Assembly: GCA_028824685.1 (NCBI GenBank)
Contig: JAPPCZ010000036.1
Coordinates: 1-42,632 of the forward strand
Source: Candidatus Poribacteria bacterium
GTDB taxonomy: Bacteria > Poribacteria > WGA-4E > WGA-3G
Direction of reading: 5' to 3'
DNA length: 42,632 nt
The notes under the pieces are model-generated. The model saw nothing but the letters and a program-made list of their open reading frames with translations, ran no database searches and was not told where the DNA came from. The first letter of the stretch is position 1; each line of letters begins with the position of its first letter. A program made the translations under genes and the position numbers. Positions 1-7,385 of the stretch are shown here, piece after piece.

Positions 1-50
1 GGGACTGAAGAGGGTTTCCAATGTTTGGAAAATCCTTAACTTTACACCTA

Positions 51-132
51 TGGGTAGAGCGTCAGCGAAACCCGACATGGAAACCCTATCTAATCTACTT
101 GTCGGGTTTCGCTGACGCTCTACCCGACCTAC
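51..132. repeat. REPIN-like inverted pair of GTAG-tagged palindromes
   Basis: Two copies of a palindromic unit face each other. The left half runs 51-76 and the right half 101-132, with a 24-base spacer. Read on the minus strand, the right copy begins GTAG, then GTCGGGT, a GC-rich middle, and ACCCGAC. That is the layout of a REP sequence: a GTAG tag followed by an imperfect hairpin. The related pair at 26431-26544 uses the same outer sequence with GAAGCG instead of GTCAGCG in the middle. REP pairs of this type are normally moved by RAYT (TnpA-REP) enzymes; none is encoded here. Confidence 0.7.
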
Positions 133-177
133 GAAATAATGTTACGTAATCATTAAGAAATGGTATTACTATTAATC

Positions 178-1356
178 TTAAGGTTGTGTTTTGGGCGGTC
201 CAGTTGGTGCAGGAATTTTGCGGGGAGGTGTTTTCGTCCCTTGTTGAGAAAGCCATTCATTTATTTTTGAAGGTGTCTTAAACTCTCTCAATAGCCAATT
301 CGCTGCTTCCTTATCGTTTTCAAGCAGATGTCGCATTCCTGCCTCAGTACCGTGGCGCGATAGAGTCTCACGGATAGCAGCTACTCGCGCAGGAGGTAGT
401 GGTGTAGACACACTTTCCCCAGGTAACGCCTTTGTCGCTCTGTTTTTGTTCAAGAGAGAAGATAAAACATCAGCAAGTCCGTCCTGTGATGCTTTGTCTT
501 GGGGCATTTGGGTTGATGTTGTGGATTCTTGTGTTCCTGCTTTGGTAAGCGGATTCACCAATTGGGACATGTCTTCAGGAACAGTATACTCAATACCTTC
601 CATCTGTCCTGCAGCTATGATTTCTTCCTTCATCCATTCAATTTGTTGCCCTATTTTCCCTTTGAATTGTCCCATCGTCCATGCATTAAAATCATGTTCT
701 TTTATGAGTTCCATAAAGACACCCATGAAAACTTCCTCAAAATTACCGGGTGTTTTAGCGGCTATTTCATGAATTCGTTGTGCCATTTGCGGTTCATAAT
801 CCGCAGGTTCACCCTCAGGAAATTGCATTCGGAAAACTTCCATTGCGGTTTCCGCGAAATCCACCGTTCCTCCAAATGCAGGACCGAGAATATCATAGAT
901 TTCCTGCATATCCATATCAGGCATTTTGTCGCCTGCTTCTAAACCATCTAATCCGAATCCGTCGAACCAATTTCTCACTGCTTGTTGAGCCTCTTCCATT
1001 TTAGCCAATTCTTCTGGACTCATGGATGATTTTAGTTTTTCCAAGAACTTCTGCGCGTCTTCAGCATTTTCAAAATTTTTAAAGTTTTCAAAGTCTTCCG
1101 AATTTAGAAGTTCTTTGGCTTTCTCTATATCCATACCGAATATGGACTTTTCTGATCCGGACGCTTGAGGTGTTGTTGTTTCAGCAGCGATCGCCGCATC
1201 TTCAGTCTCAGATACACCTGCTGGTTTGGCACTTTCCTGAACCGAATCCGTTTTAACAGGTGTTTCATCTTGTGGTCCCGATGCCAGTAAAAATGCCATT
1301 CCAATGATCAAGACAAAACATATACTTATTACAATGGGAAACAAACGATTTTTCAT
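178..1356 (-). CDS. Exported or membrane-anchored protein of unknown function
   Basis: This 392-residue protein was not recognised. Residues 8-26 form a hydrophobic segment after MKNRLF, which suits a signal anchor or an uncleaved signal peptide; no lipobox cysteine is present. A Ser/Thr/Glu-rich linker covers roughly 28-70. The middle is acidic, rich in Phe, Glu and Met, and reads as helical (many EELAK and EDAQKF-like turns). The tail is Pro/Thr-rich and ends PTGPPKTQP. The body should therefore lie in the periplasm. The ATG at 1356 is preceded by AAAGGAG at good spacing, which supports the start. It faces the repeat pair at 51-132 and is transcribed in the same direction as the next gene, about 210 bases upstream. 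No catalytic motif could be identified. Confidence 0.8.
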   Translation of the reverse strand: MKNRLFPIVISICFVLIIGMAFLLASGPQDETPVKTDSVQESAKPAGVSETEDAAIAAETTTPQASGSEKSIFGMDIEKAKELLNSEDFENFKNFENAEDAQKFLEKLKSSMSPEELAKMEEAQQAVRNWFDGFGLDGLEAGDKMPDMDMQEIYDILGPAFGGTVDFAETAMEVFRMQFPEGEPADYEPQMAQRIHEIAAKTPGNFEEVFMGVFMELIKEHDFNAWTMGQFKGKIGQQIEWMKEEIIAAGQMEGIEYTVPEDMSQLVNPLTKAGTQESTTSTQMPQDKASQDGLADVLSSLLNKNRATKALPGESVSTPLPPARVAAIRETLSRHGTEAGMRHLLENDKEAANWLLREFKTPSKINEWLSQQGTKTPPRKIPAPTGPPKTQP

Positions 1357-1513
1357 GAGAAATCTCCTTTATTTTAAGGTGAAAGGGTGTGTGGTTGTTT
1401 TAGTGAAGGCAATTTCCATACAAGTTAATTTTTTAGGTATACTCATTCTTTGCTTGAGTCAGTTCATTTATTCATGTAACTACAGATATTAATCTGTGCT
1501 ATGACGAGGTGCC

Positions 1514-1545
1514 AAATCAACATAGTGTGTGCATGTGACACGCTA
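1514..1545 (+). repeat. AAATCAA-tagged hairpin element, degenerate copy
   Basis: The tag AAATCAA is followed by an imperfect hairpin (AGTGTGT ... ACACGCT). It matches the layout of the element family found at 6068, 14130, 26382, 26483 and 42402, although its stem is weaker. It lies in the 212-base gap between two minus-strand genes. Confidence 0.45.
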
Positions 1546-1568
1546 AGGATTTACGTCTTGTTGGGTAG

Positions 1569-2114
1569 TTAGTGAATCATCATGCCAAACCGAAATGTTT
1601 TCATATTCTCAACAGGGGCCAAAGAATGGTTATACGACCCGAAGAGACTTATTTTTGACCAAAGATCTAACTCTACACCGAATTCGGCTGAGAATATATC
1701 CATGCGATCCAGTGGATGTAATCCATCAGATAAAAATATCCCAAAGTAGGGCATCAATGCCCATTGCGACGTTATCAGCATGTCGTACGAGAGCCCAACA
1801 CCACCGCTAAATTCTATGAATGCTGTGAGTGATTTATCAGCGGAACTATAAATTGTTGAGAGATTGGCAATTGAATCGAATCTCCAATAATAGTATAGGT
1901 TAGTAATCCATAACGGATTCGTGCGGGAGTATTGTAACAAAGTGGTCCGCATAGACAACAAACCGATATCCTCTTTTCCTTTGTTTATATTGACCCCTTC
2001 AATATAGATACTATGGTCAGATTTTGCTGTCATCGGTTTTGCTGTCATAGGCATCAATAGAAAAAGAAACAGTAAGCAAGAGGATTGAAGTATAAACCGT
2101 TTAAACTTGTTCAA
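1569..2114 (-). CDS. Small exported protein, possibly an outer-membrane beta-barrel
   Basis: The 181-residue product has a typical signal peptide (basic MNKFKRF, then a Leu/Phe-rich core, cleavage probably near residue 25-30). The mature part alternates hydrophobic and polar residues with many Tyr, Trp and Gly (for example SQWALMPYFGIFLSDG and KISLFGSYNHS), and it ends in an aromatic-rich strand. This pattern suggests a small barrel, but no named family was recognised. The start codon is TTG at 2114: it follows AAAGGAG by seven bases, and no ATG near it is as well placed. It lies downstream of, and co-directional with, the ECF sigma/propeller gene, with 135 bases between them. A role as a target or partner of that sigma factor is only a possibility. 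Confidence 0.7.
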   Translation of the reverse strand: MNKFKRFILQSSCLLFLFLLMPMTAKPMTAKSDHSIYIEGVNINKGKEDIGLLSMRTTLLQYSRTNPLWITNLYYYWRFDSIANLSTIYSSADKSLTAFIEFSGGVGLSYDMLITSQWALMPYFGIFLSDGLHPLDRMDIFSAEFGVELDLWSKISLFGSYNHSLAPVENMKTFRFGMMIH

Positions 2115-2249
2115 TTTATTGCTCCTTTGTGTTAAAGGTGTTAAAGTTTTTGATTTAACATCCTGCCCAAAACGTGGATCTCATTGTTTCACTCACGTAT
2201 TACTTACCACAAAAGGACTACGCCCATAATAAAAGTGGTATGATGTAAA

Positions 2250-5168
2250 TTATCTATTTTCTTTTTCAAGTGGAATGTGAAACATCCCACGGTTCTTGGT
2301 TACAATGTAAAATTTATCGCTATGGATAACAAGATCAAGAACTTCATCTGGAACTTCTGGAGAGATTTTCTGCCATTCGTTATCATTATTTAATTCAAAA
2401 ATTCCGGCATCACCGACACCATAGACTGTGTTTCCATCAACTGCCAAACTGGCAATGACGATATTTTTCCCTGAGCTATCGGTTAGCACGCGCCAATATC
2501 TTCCTGATTCTGAAGTTAGGACACCGTTGTCAGTTGCAACATGGATTGTTGAACCTGCAAAGACAATCTCTTTGAAACGGCCAAATTCAAGAGGAAGGGT
2601 TGACGTAATGTCTTTCCAGCTTTTCCCAGCATCAAGTGATTGAAAAAGTTTGCCATCATCTCTTCCAACGTAGACAGTTTCCCTTGAAGCCGCAAGATTG
2701 GATCCCCTTAATTTACAATCTTTATCTATATTTAGTCCTGTATCCATCCACTTCGGAAATCCAGGTCTCCATTTGAAAAGTCTGCGAGCGTGTGCTACAT
2801 AGAATGTCTCACCAGCAACGGCAACCCCTACAACATTACCGCTATCAAGCATTGCCCGCATATTCCGGATTTGCTCTTCCAATGTCTCAACTTTTTCATT
2901 ATAATTAGAGATGTCGGCATCTTCACTCTCTCCAATGTTTTTGTGAAACTCATCAAAAAAAACATTTTCGTCTATTGCAGGCATTCCTTGGACAGGAACT
3001 AACAGATTACCTTTGGAAGATAAACGGCAAATACGCGTTCTGTTTTTTGCATCACGTGCAACTGCATAAAGAGTATCATTAGCAACTGTTATTTTCCTCG
3101 AAAAAAAGTAGGGAGAATCCGTTTTTTCAGATTCGTCGGGAACAGTTGTCCATGTATCACCGCCATCGGAAGATTGGACAATTTCTTGATCGGAGTGCAC
3201 ATAGAGATGGTCTTTGAAAGCGATTAAGTTATCAAATTTATTACCTATCATCCCTTTCATAAAGGAATGCCACGATTCACCCGCATCAATCGTACGTTGA
3301 AGTATGTAAAAACCCTCCTTATAAAAGGTGCTTTCATCCAGTGCCAAAGCAGGAGAATCGGTTATTGTAATTGAATCCATATTCACTCCGAGGTAAGCCC
3401 ATGTTTGTCCACCATCTTCTGAACGGTAAGAATGAATGGTCCCCAATACTAAAATAGTTTTTCCGGAAACCAAAATTTTTGCACCCCTTGACACTATATT
3501 TTCCAAAGATTTATTTCTGGGCGTTATTTTCATCCACGAATTTCCTAAATCGTCTGAGCGGAAAATTTCCCAACTATTAGAATTTTCACTTCGCATCATC
3601 TCTCTTATAAATTTTGTTTTCAACTCCGATGATGTCAATGTAGAATCACTTGGAGTCATTCCAACATATAGCGTATTTTCAGAGATAGCCAACGAGTTGA
3701 TTGTTCTAAACTTACCTATTGGCAACTGTTTCCAGATGCCTGAATTGAGTCGGTAAAGTCCTCGGTTTGTGCCAACAAATACCGTGTTTCCGATGGCAGC
3801 CGCTGCAGTAATTTCTCTATCTGTTAATCCATCATTAAAAAGTTCCCACTGTTTACCGGCATCGGCAGATCTGAAAATTTCATTGCCCATTACAAGATAA
3901 AATGCTTCGTCAGTTATCAGCAGGTCAATAGCAGTTCCACTTGGACGTGAACCAATGGGATTCCAATTTACGCCACCATTTGTTGAAGCAAATATTTCGC
4001 GATCAGCGACAATATAGAGGGTATCCTCACGTTCTGCCATAGGCATTTCGGAGTAAACCTCAGTCGGCAGGGTGTTGTTTATTTGCACCCATTCAGTCGC
4101 ATCTTCTGTCATTTGATAGACACCCGTCGGTGAAACAGTGAGAAGTTTCCCTTCAGTTGTTAGAAAAATTTCGTGTATATTTCCGCTTTGTGGGCCTCTT
4201 GCTTGTGTCCACTGGTGTGTTGTCACAGAAATTTTGGATGAATCTGCTTGGTCATTAGCGGCTATAGCAGCATCGGATACTTCTTGACCAGCTCCGTTAT
4301 TATTCGCAAGGACAGTACTTCCTATCTGACGTTGTGTCTCAGGTTCTGATTGGATATCAAGGAGGATTGACGTATCAACGATCTCAATAGCAGTTTCTGA
4401 TTGTGCCGCTAAACTGTAAGGCTTCTGAAAACGAGTGAGGAGTTGATTGCTTGCACCCAATAGTAAAATAACCAGCACAGCAGCTGATCCTAAAGCTGCC
4501 CACGGCACCAAAGGTTTACTACTTGAAGCTGGTACTGGCTTAATATGCGCGATCTGCTCCATGATGTTTCCGGTTAAGTCGGCAGGCAATTGGATGCCGC
4601 CAAGCGTTTCCCGAATCATCGGTTCTTCCTCTTGCAAACGTTTCCGTGCGCGTCGGAGTCGACTCTTAATGGTATTCACGGACACGCCTAAAAATTTGCT
4701 TATCGCTTCAGATGTCATCTCGCCAAGATAGTGAAGTGTTACAACTGTGCGTTCACTCTCTGGTAATTTTTCAAGCAAGTTTTTAACAAGTTCACGGCGG
4801 TGTTCGGCTGCCGCCTTTTCACGCTCTTCTGCTAAATAGCGTTCGTAAGCAGTTTTCTCCAAGGTCTTCGTATTGGTGGCTTCTAATGATTTCATAGTTG
4901 GTTTCTTCCTTCTGTGCCAGTCTGTACACAGGTTCCTGGTGATTACATAAAGCCATCCGGCAAATTGATTCGGATTCTTTAACGTGGCAAGTTTCTTATA
5001 TGCCTGCAGGAAGGTATCTTGGGTGATTTCTTCGGCTACTTGAAAATCACCTATTTGCCGCCAAGCAAGCGCGTGAACACTCTTTTGGTATTTTTGGACT
5101 AAATCACTGAAAGCTGAATCGTCACCCGACAAGATGCTGCGAATCAGTTCAACATCGTCTTTTTCCAT
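2250..5168 (-). CDS. Membrane-tethered ECF sigma factor fused to a periplasmic Asp-box beta-propeller
   Basis: The 972-residue protein joins three parts. Residues about 5-75 are sigma-70 region 2 (DAFSDLVQKYQ, EEITQDTFLQAY, FAGWLYVITRNLC). Residues about 130-185 are region 4 (LPESERTVVTLHYLGEM, then the helix-turn-helix VSVNTIKSRLRRARKRL). A hydrophobic span near 225-243 is a single membrane helix. The rest, about 330-965, holds about eight Asp-box/BNR-like repeats of the form S-x-D-x-G-x-x-W, as in YCF48 or sortilin propellers. In this topology the sigma domain faces the cytoplasm and the propeller the periplasm. No anti-sigma gene lies nearby. The start is set at the ATG at 5168, six bases after GGAGG, rather than a TTG 15 bases upstream that overlaps that ribosome site. 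A close paralogue lies at 39065-42157. Release by proteolysis is inferred. Confidence 0.93.
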   Translation of the reverse strand: MEKDDVELIRSILSGDDSAFSDLVQKYQKSVHALAWRQIGDFQVAEEITQDTFLQAYKKLATLKNPNQFAGWLYVITRNLCTDWHRRKKPTMKSLEATNTKTLEKTAYERYLAEEREKAAAEHRRELVKNLLEKLPESERTVVTLHYLGEMTSEAISKFLGVSVNTIKSRLRRARKRLQEEEPMIRETLGGIQLPADLTGNIMEQIAHIKPVPASSSKPLVPWAALGSAAVLVILLLGASNQLLTRFQKPYSLAAQSETAIEIVDTSILLDIQSEPETQRQIGSTVLANNNGAGQEVSDAAIAANDQADSSKISVTTHQWTQARGPQSGNIHEIFLTTEGKLLTVSPTGVYQMTEDATEWVQINNTLPTEVYSEMPMAEREDTLYIVADREIFASTNGGVNWNPIGSRPSGTAIDLLITDEAFYLVMGNEIFRSADAGKQWELFNDGLTDREITAAAAIGNTVFVGTNRGLYRLNSGIWKQLPIGKFRTINSLAISENTLYVGMTPSDSTLTSSELKTKFIREMMRSENSNSWEIFRSDDLGNSWMKITPRNKSLENIVSRGAKILVSGKTILVLGTIHSYRSEDGGQTWAYLGVNMDSITITDSPALALDESTFYKEGFYILQRTIDAGESWHSFMKGMIGNKFDNLIAFKDHLYVHSDQEIVQSSDGGDTWTTVPDESEKTDSPYFFSRKITVANDTLYAVARDAKNRTRICRLSSKGNLLVPVQGMPAIDENVFFDEFHKNIGESEDADISNYNEKVETLEEQIRNMRAMLDSGNVVGVAVAGETFYVAHARRLFKWRPGFPKWMDTGLNIDKDCKLRGSNLAASRETVYVGRDDGKLFQSLDAGKSWKDITSTLPLEFGRFKEIVFAGSTIHVATDNGVLTSESGRYWRVLTDSSGKNIVIASLAVDGNTVYGVGDAGIFELNNDNEWQKISPEVPDEVLDLVIHSDKFYIVTKNRGMFHIPLEKENR

Positions 5169-5203
5169 CGGAGTCCTCCACAAGAGATTGGTTTGTGATT
5201 ATT

Positions 5204-5234
5204 AGTGACGTAATTCTGGTATCAAAAGGGTGCA
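5204..5234 (-). promoter_or_regulatory. Putative ECF-type promoter of the sigma/propeller gene
   Basis: On the minus strand TGCACCC (-35, 5228-5234) and CGTCACT (-10, 5204-5210) are separated by 17 bases and lie about 36 bases before the ATG at 5168. The paralogue at 42157 has TGCAACC-N17-CGTCACT at nearly the same distance. A CGT-containing -10 element is common for ECF sigma factors, so self-activation is plausible but inferred. Confidence 0.55.
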
Positions 5235-5352
5235 TAAATTGAAAAAAAATGAAAAATTCTGAAATTTCAGTGTATCACAAATACGTTGTTATTGAGTTTT
5301 AATTCTATTATGGTAAATTATAAAAATAAATAGACACTTTCGTCCCCGGTAG

Positions 5353-5390
5353 GCGTTGAATGCTATACGCGCATTCATACCCGGTGATTT
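5353..5390 (-). repeat. AAATCA-tagged hairpin element, variant copy
   Basis: On the minus strand, AAATCA is followed by CCGGG and a hairpin (TATGAATGC ... GCATTCA) ending in ACG. The stem sequence matches the copies at 6068 and 14130, while the tag is altered. It sits in the gene-free stretch 5169-6286. Confidence 0.45.
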
Positions 5391-5586
5391 CTTGATTTGG
5401 AGGTTTCCTTACCTCGCTGGTGCAGTGTGTATAAGAAATTCTAAAATCTACTAAAAATCTCACTAACGCCTCAATTAATAAAGGGTTTACTCTCAGAAGC
5501 ATTCAATTGTTGATATATTATCCGTTTGAGTTATGAAGTAGCAATTCGTTGATGCTATGACCGCCATGTGGAAATTGCTGCTAATC

Positions 5587-5630
5587 AAAAGTTACCATTT
5601 GGTATCTTTTTTGATACCGTGGTAACTTTT
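5587..5630. repeat. Strong two-part stem-loop
   Basis: The arms AAAAGTTACCA and TGGTAACTTTT enclose a second stem, GGTATC / GATACC, with a T-rich loop. The combined stem is about 17 base pairs with a small internal bulge. No gene ends close enough for it to be an obvious terminator. Confidence 0.6.
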
Positions 5631-6036
5631 TGAAAATTGACCTAAACTTAGTATCTGACTGGGTTTAGAAAGGATTTTTTGTTAAGGTATTAATTTTGAA
5701 TTTCGGACTTTCCGACTTTGACGATTTTTCAATAATTATGTCGAAATTGTTATAATTTTCAGCAACATGTTTAGTTTTCAGTGCGCTTCCAATTTGTTGG
5801 ATTCTCTGCCGTTTTTTGCCAAGTAATTTCAAAATTCTCACCTAACATGTTTTGCTCAAGATTTTGGTCTGGTTCTATTAGTGTTTAGGATCGTTTTTGT
5901 TTTTCTGACTGATATTATACCCTTCTTAATAGGTGATAGTCAGAAGTTTTGTTGTTGCCGGACAATAAATATCCAATATATGGACAATAAGTTTGCAGGA
6001 AATGTTAGCGGCATATAATCGCGAGATGGAGTTCGG

Positions 6037-6130
6037 AATCAACGTCAAATGCGCTTGGCAGAATACCAAATCAACGCTATGAATGCGCTTTTTGGCATTC
6101 AGCGCGTTTGGTATTCTGCATGATTTGTCG
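6037..6130 (+). repeat. Nested tagged-hairpin elements (one inside another)
   Basis: The outer copy begins AATCAACG at 6037 and ends ATTTGTCG at 6130, with outer arms CAAAT / ATTTG. Inside are perfect 13-base arms GCAGAATACCAAA (6058-6070) and TTTGGTATTCTGC (6107-6119). At the centre (6068-6104) is a second, complete copy: AAATCAA followed by the hairpin CGC-TA-TGAATGC ... GCATTCA-GCG. The outer ends match the isolated copy at 42402, so the inner copy appears to have gone into the loop of an older one. Confidence 0.65.
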
Positions 6131-6221
6131 CCTACAGGAAGAGGTTTTAGGGAAAAGGTGAAAATAATTGGAGAACTGAATGGCTCTGCACTAAATTGCC
6201 CTGCTTTGAATTTCAGATAAC

Positions 6222-6250
6222 TTTACAACGCTTAAAAAATATGCTATAAT
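6222..6250 (+). promoter_or_regulatory. Sigma-70-type promoter for the BMP/formate dehydrogenase cluster
   Basis: TTTACA (6222-6227), a 17-base spacer and a perfect TATAAT (6245-6250). Transcription would start near 6257 and give a leader of about 30 bases that carries the GGAGGAGAG ribosome site in front of the ATG at 6287. No terminator separates the next two genes. Confidence 0.75.
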
Positions 6251-6286
6251 AATCACATCATAGTACTATGGAGGAGAGACATTATT

Positions 6287-7330
6287 ATGAAAAAAGTTTG
6301 TTGGTCAAAAAAGATTAATATAATTGCTGCTATGTGCCTGATATGCCTTTTGACACTTAGCACTACGCTTGCTATATATGCAGATTCTCATGGGAAAAGT
6401 AAATTCAAGGTTGCTATGCTCCTACCAGCATCCATCACCGATGCAGGGTGGAACGCTTTAGCGTACGATGGACTTCTCGCCATAAAAAAGGAACTTGGGG
6501 CAGAAATCAAGCATGTTGAAAGCCGAACGCCCACTGAACAAGAACAACACTTCCGTTATTATGCGGAAAAGGGATATGACCTTGTCTTTGGACACGGCTA
6601 TGAATTTCAGGACCCCGCAAAGGCGGTGGCACCCGATTTTCCCAACACAATTTTTATTACGTCTTCGGGCGGTACTATTACGAACAATATCGCCCCCGCC
6701 AACTTCCGGGTAGAGCAACCTGCTTATCTTTTAGGGATAATGGCGGGTATGATGACGCAAGAAAATAAACTCGGTTGTATCGGTGGTCAGGAAATTCCGT
6801 CTGTCAAGAGTACTTTTATCGCTTTTGAAGCTGGAGCGCAAAGCGTTAATCCTAAAATAGAGGTTCGTCAGGTATATGTTGGAAATTGGGAGGACATCGG
6901 TAAAGGGAAGGAGCTCGCTACCGCCCTTATCAATGAAGGTGTTGACTTTCTGTTCCCGAATGCAGATGCCGCCGGACTTGGTGCTTTTCAAGCTGCAGAA
7001 AATGCCTTGGAAGAAGGGAAAACTGTATACACTTTTGGTGCAAATCGAGACAAAAGTGAAATTTCGGAAACGACTGTACTCGCAAATGCTGTGATTACAC
7101 CGAAAGCCTTTGTTAAGATCGCTAAAACGATCAAAGAAGGTAAATTTAAAAAGCAGATCTACACTTTCAACATGTTAACGGACGAGGCAATCACTCTTGT
7201 TTACAACCCTGAGATGAAAAAAAAGATACCTCAAAAGGTGCTTGATGCCGTTGAAGCAGCAAAGGCCAAAATTCTTTCAGGCGAACTTGAAGTTCCGCAG
7301 ATTGATTTCACTGAGAAAAAAGAAAAGTGA
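6287..7330 (+). CDS. BMP-family (Med/PnrA-like) periplasmic solute-binding protein
   Basis: The 347-residue protein resembles the basic membrane protein (BMP) family of ABC-transporter binding proteins, which usually carry nucleosides or related small molecules. It has a basic start (MKKVCWSKK), a hydrophobic core to about residue 32, and a likely signal peptidase I site after IYADS. Family features are FKVAMLLPASITDAGWNALA near the mature N-terminus, GYDLVFGHGYEF, FITSSGG, EQPAYLLGIMAG, and NADAAGLGAFQAAE; together they read as a two-lobe type I binding fold. No permease or ATPase is encoded nearby, so either the partners are elsewhere or it acts as a sensor. The ATG at 6287 is chosen because GGAGGAGAG precedes it. 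The gene ends 55 bases before the formate dehydrogenase, suggesting co-transcription. The ligand cannot be read from the sequence. Confidence 0.9.
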   Translation: MKKVCWSKKINIIAAMCLICLLTLSTTLAIYADSHGKSKFKVAMLLPASITDAGWNALAYDGLLAIKKELGAEIKHVESRTPTEQEQHFRYYAEKGYDLVFGHGYEFQDPAKAVAPDFPNTIFITSSGGTITNNIAPANFRVEQPAYLLGIMAGMMTQENKLGCIGGQEIPSVKSTFIAFEAGAQSVNPKIEVRQVYVGNWEDIGKGKELATALINEGVDFLFPNADAAGLGAFQAAENALEEGKTVYTFGANRDKSEISETTVLANAVITPKAFVKIAKTIKEGKFKKQIYTFNMLTDEAITLVYNPEMKKKIPQKVLDAVEAAKAKILSGELEVPQIDFTEKKEK

Positions 7331-7385
7331 TGTCAACTGTCCAGAGCTGCTAATTTTGGATCCTTGGTAAGATGGAGCAAGGACT

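Larger units (their letters stand above)
5169..6221. other. Gene-free, palindrome-rich stretch
   Basis: I see no convincing gene in this kilobase. A 64-codon open frame at 5308-5502 on the minus strand has no ribosome site and overlaps repeat-like sequence. Contents: the putative sigma promoter, a variant tagged hairpin (5353-5390), a strong stem-loop (5587-5630), an imperfect inverted repeat with TTCTGACT / AGTCAGAA arms near 5903-5953, and a nested tagged-hairpin element (6037-6130). The region is AT-rich and may be a landing zone for small mobile palindromes. Confidence 0.6.

Noticed and set aside
446..1004. Plus-strand open frames opposite the first gene
   Set aside because: Antisense shadows of the well-supported minus-strand gene with its own ribosome site and signal anchor.
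5308..5502. Minus-strand 64-codon open frame
   Set aside because: No ribosome site, overlaps a repeat, and its composition does not look like a protein.
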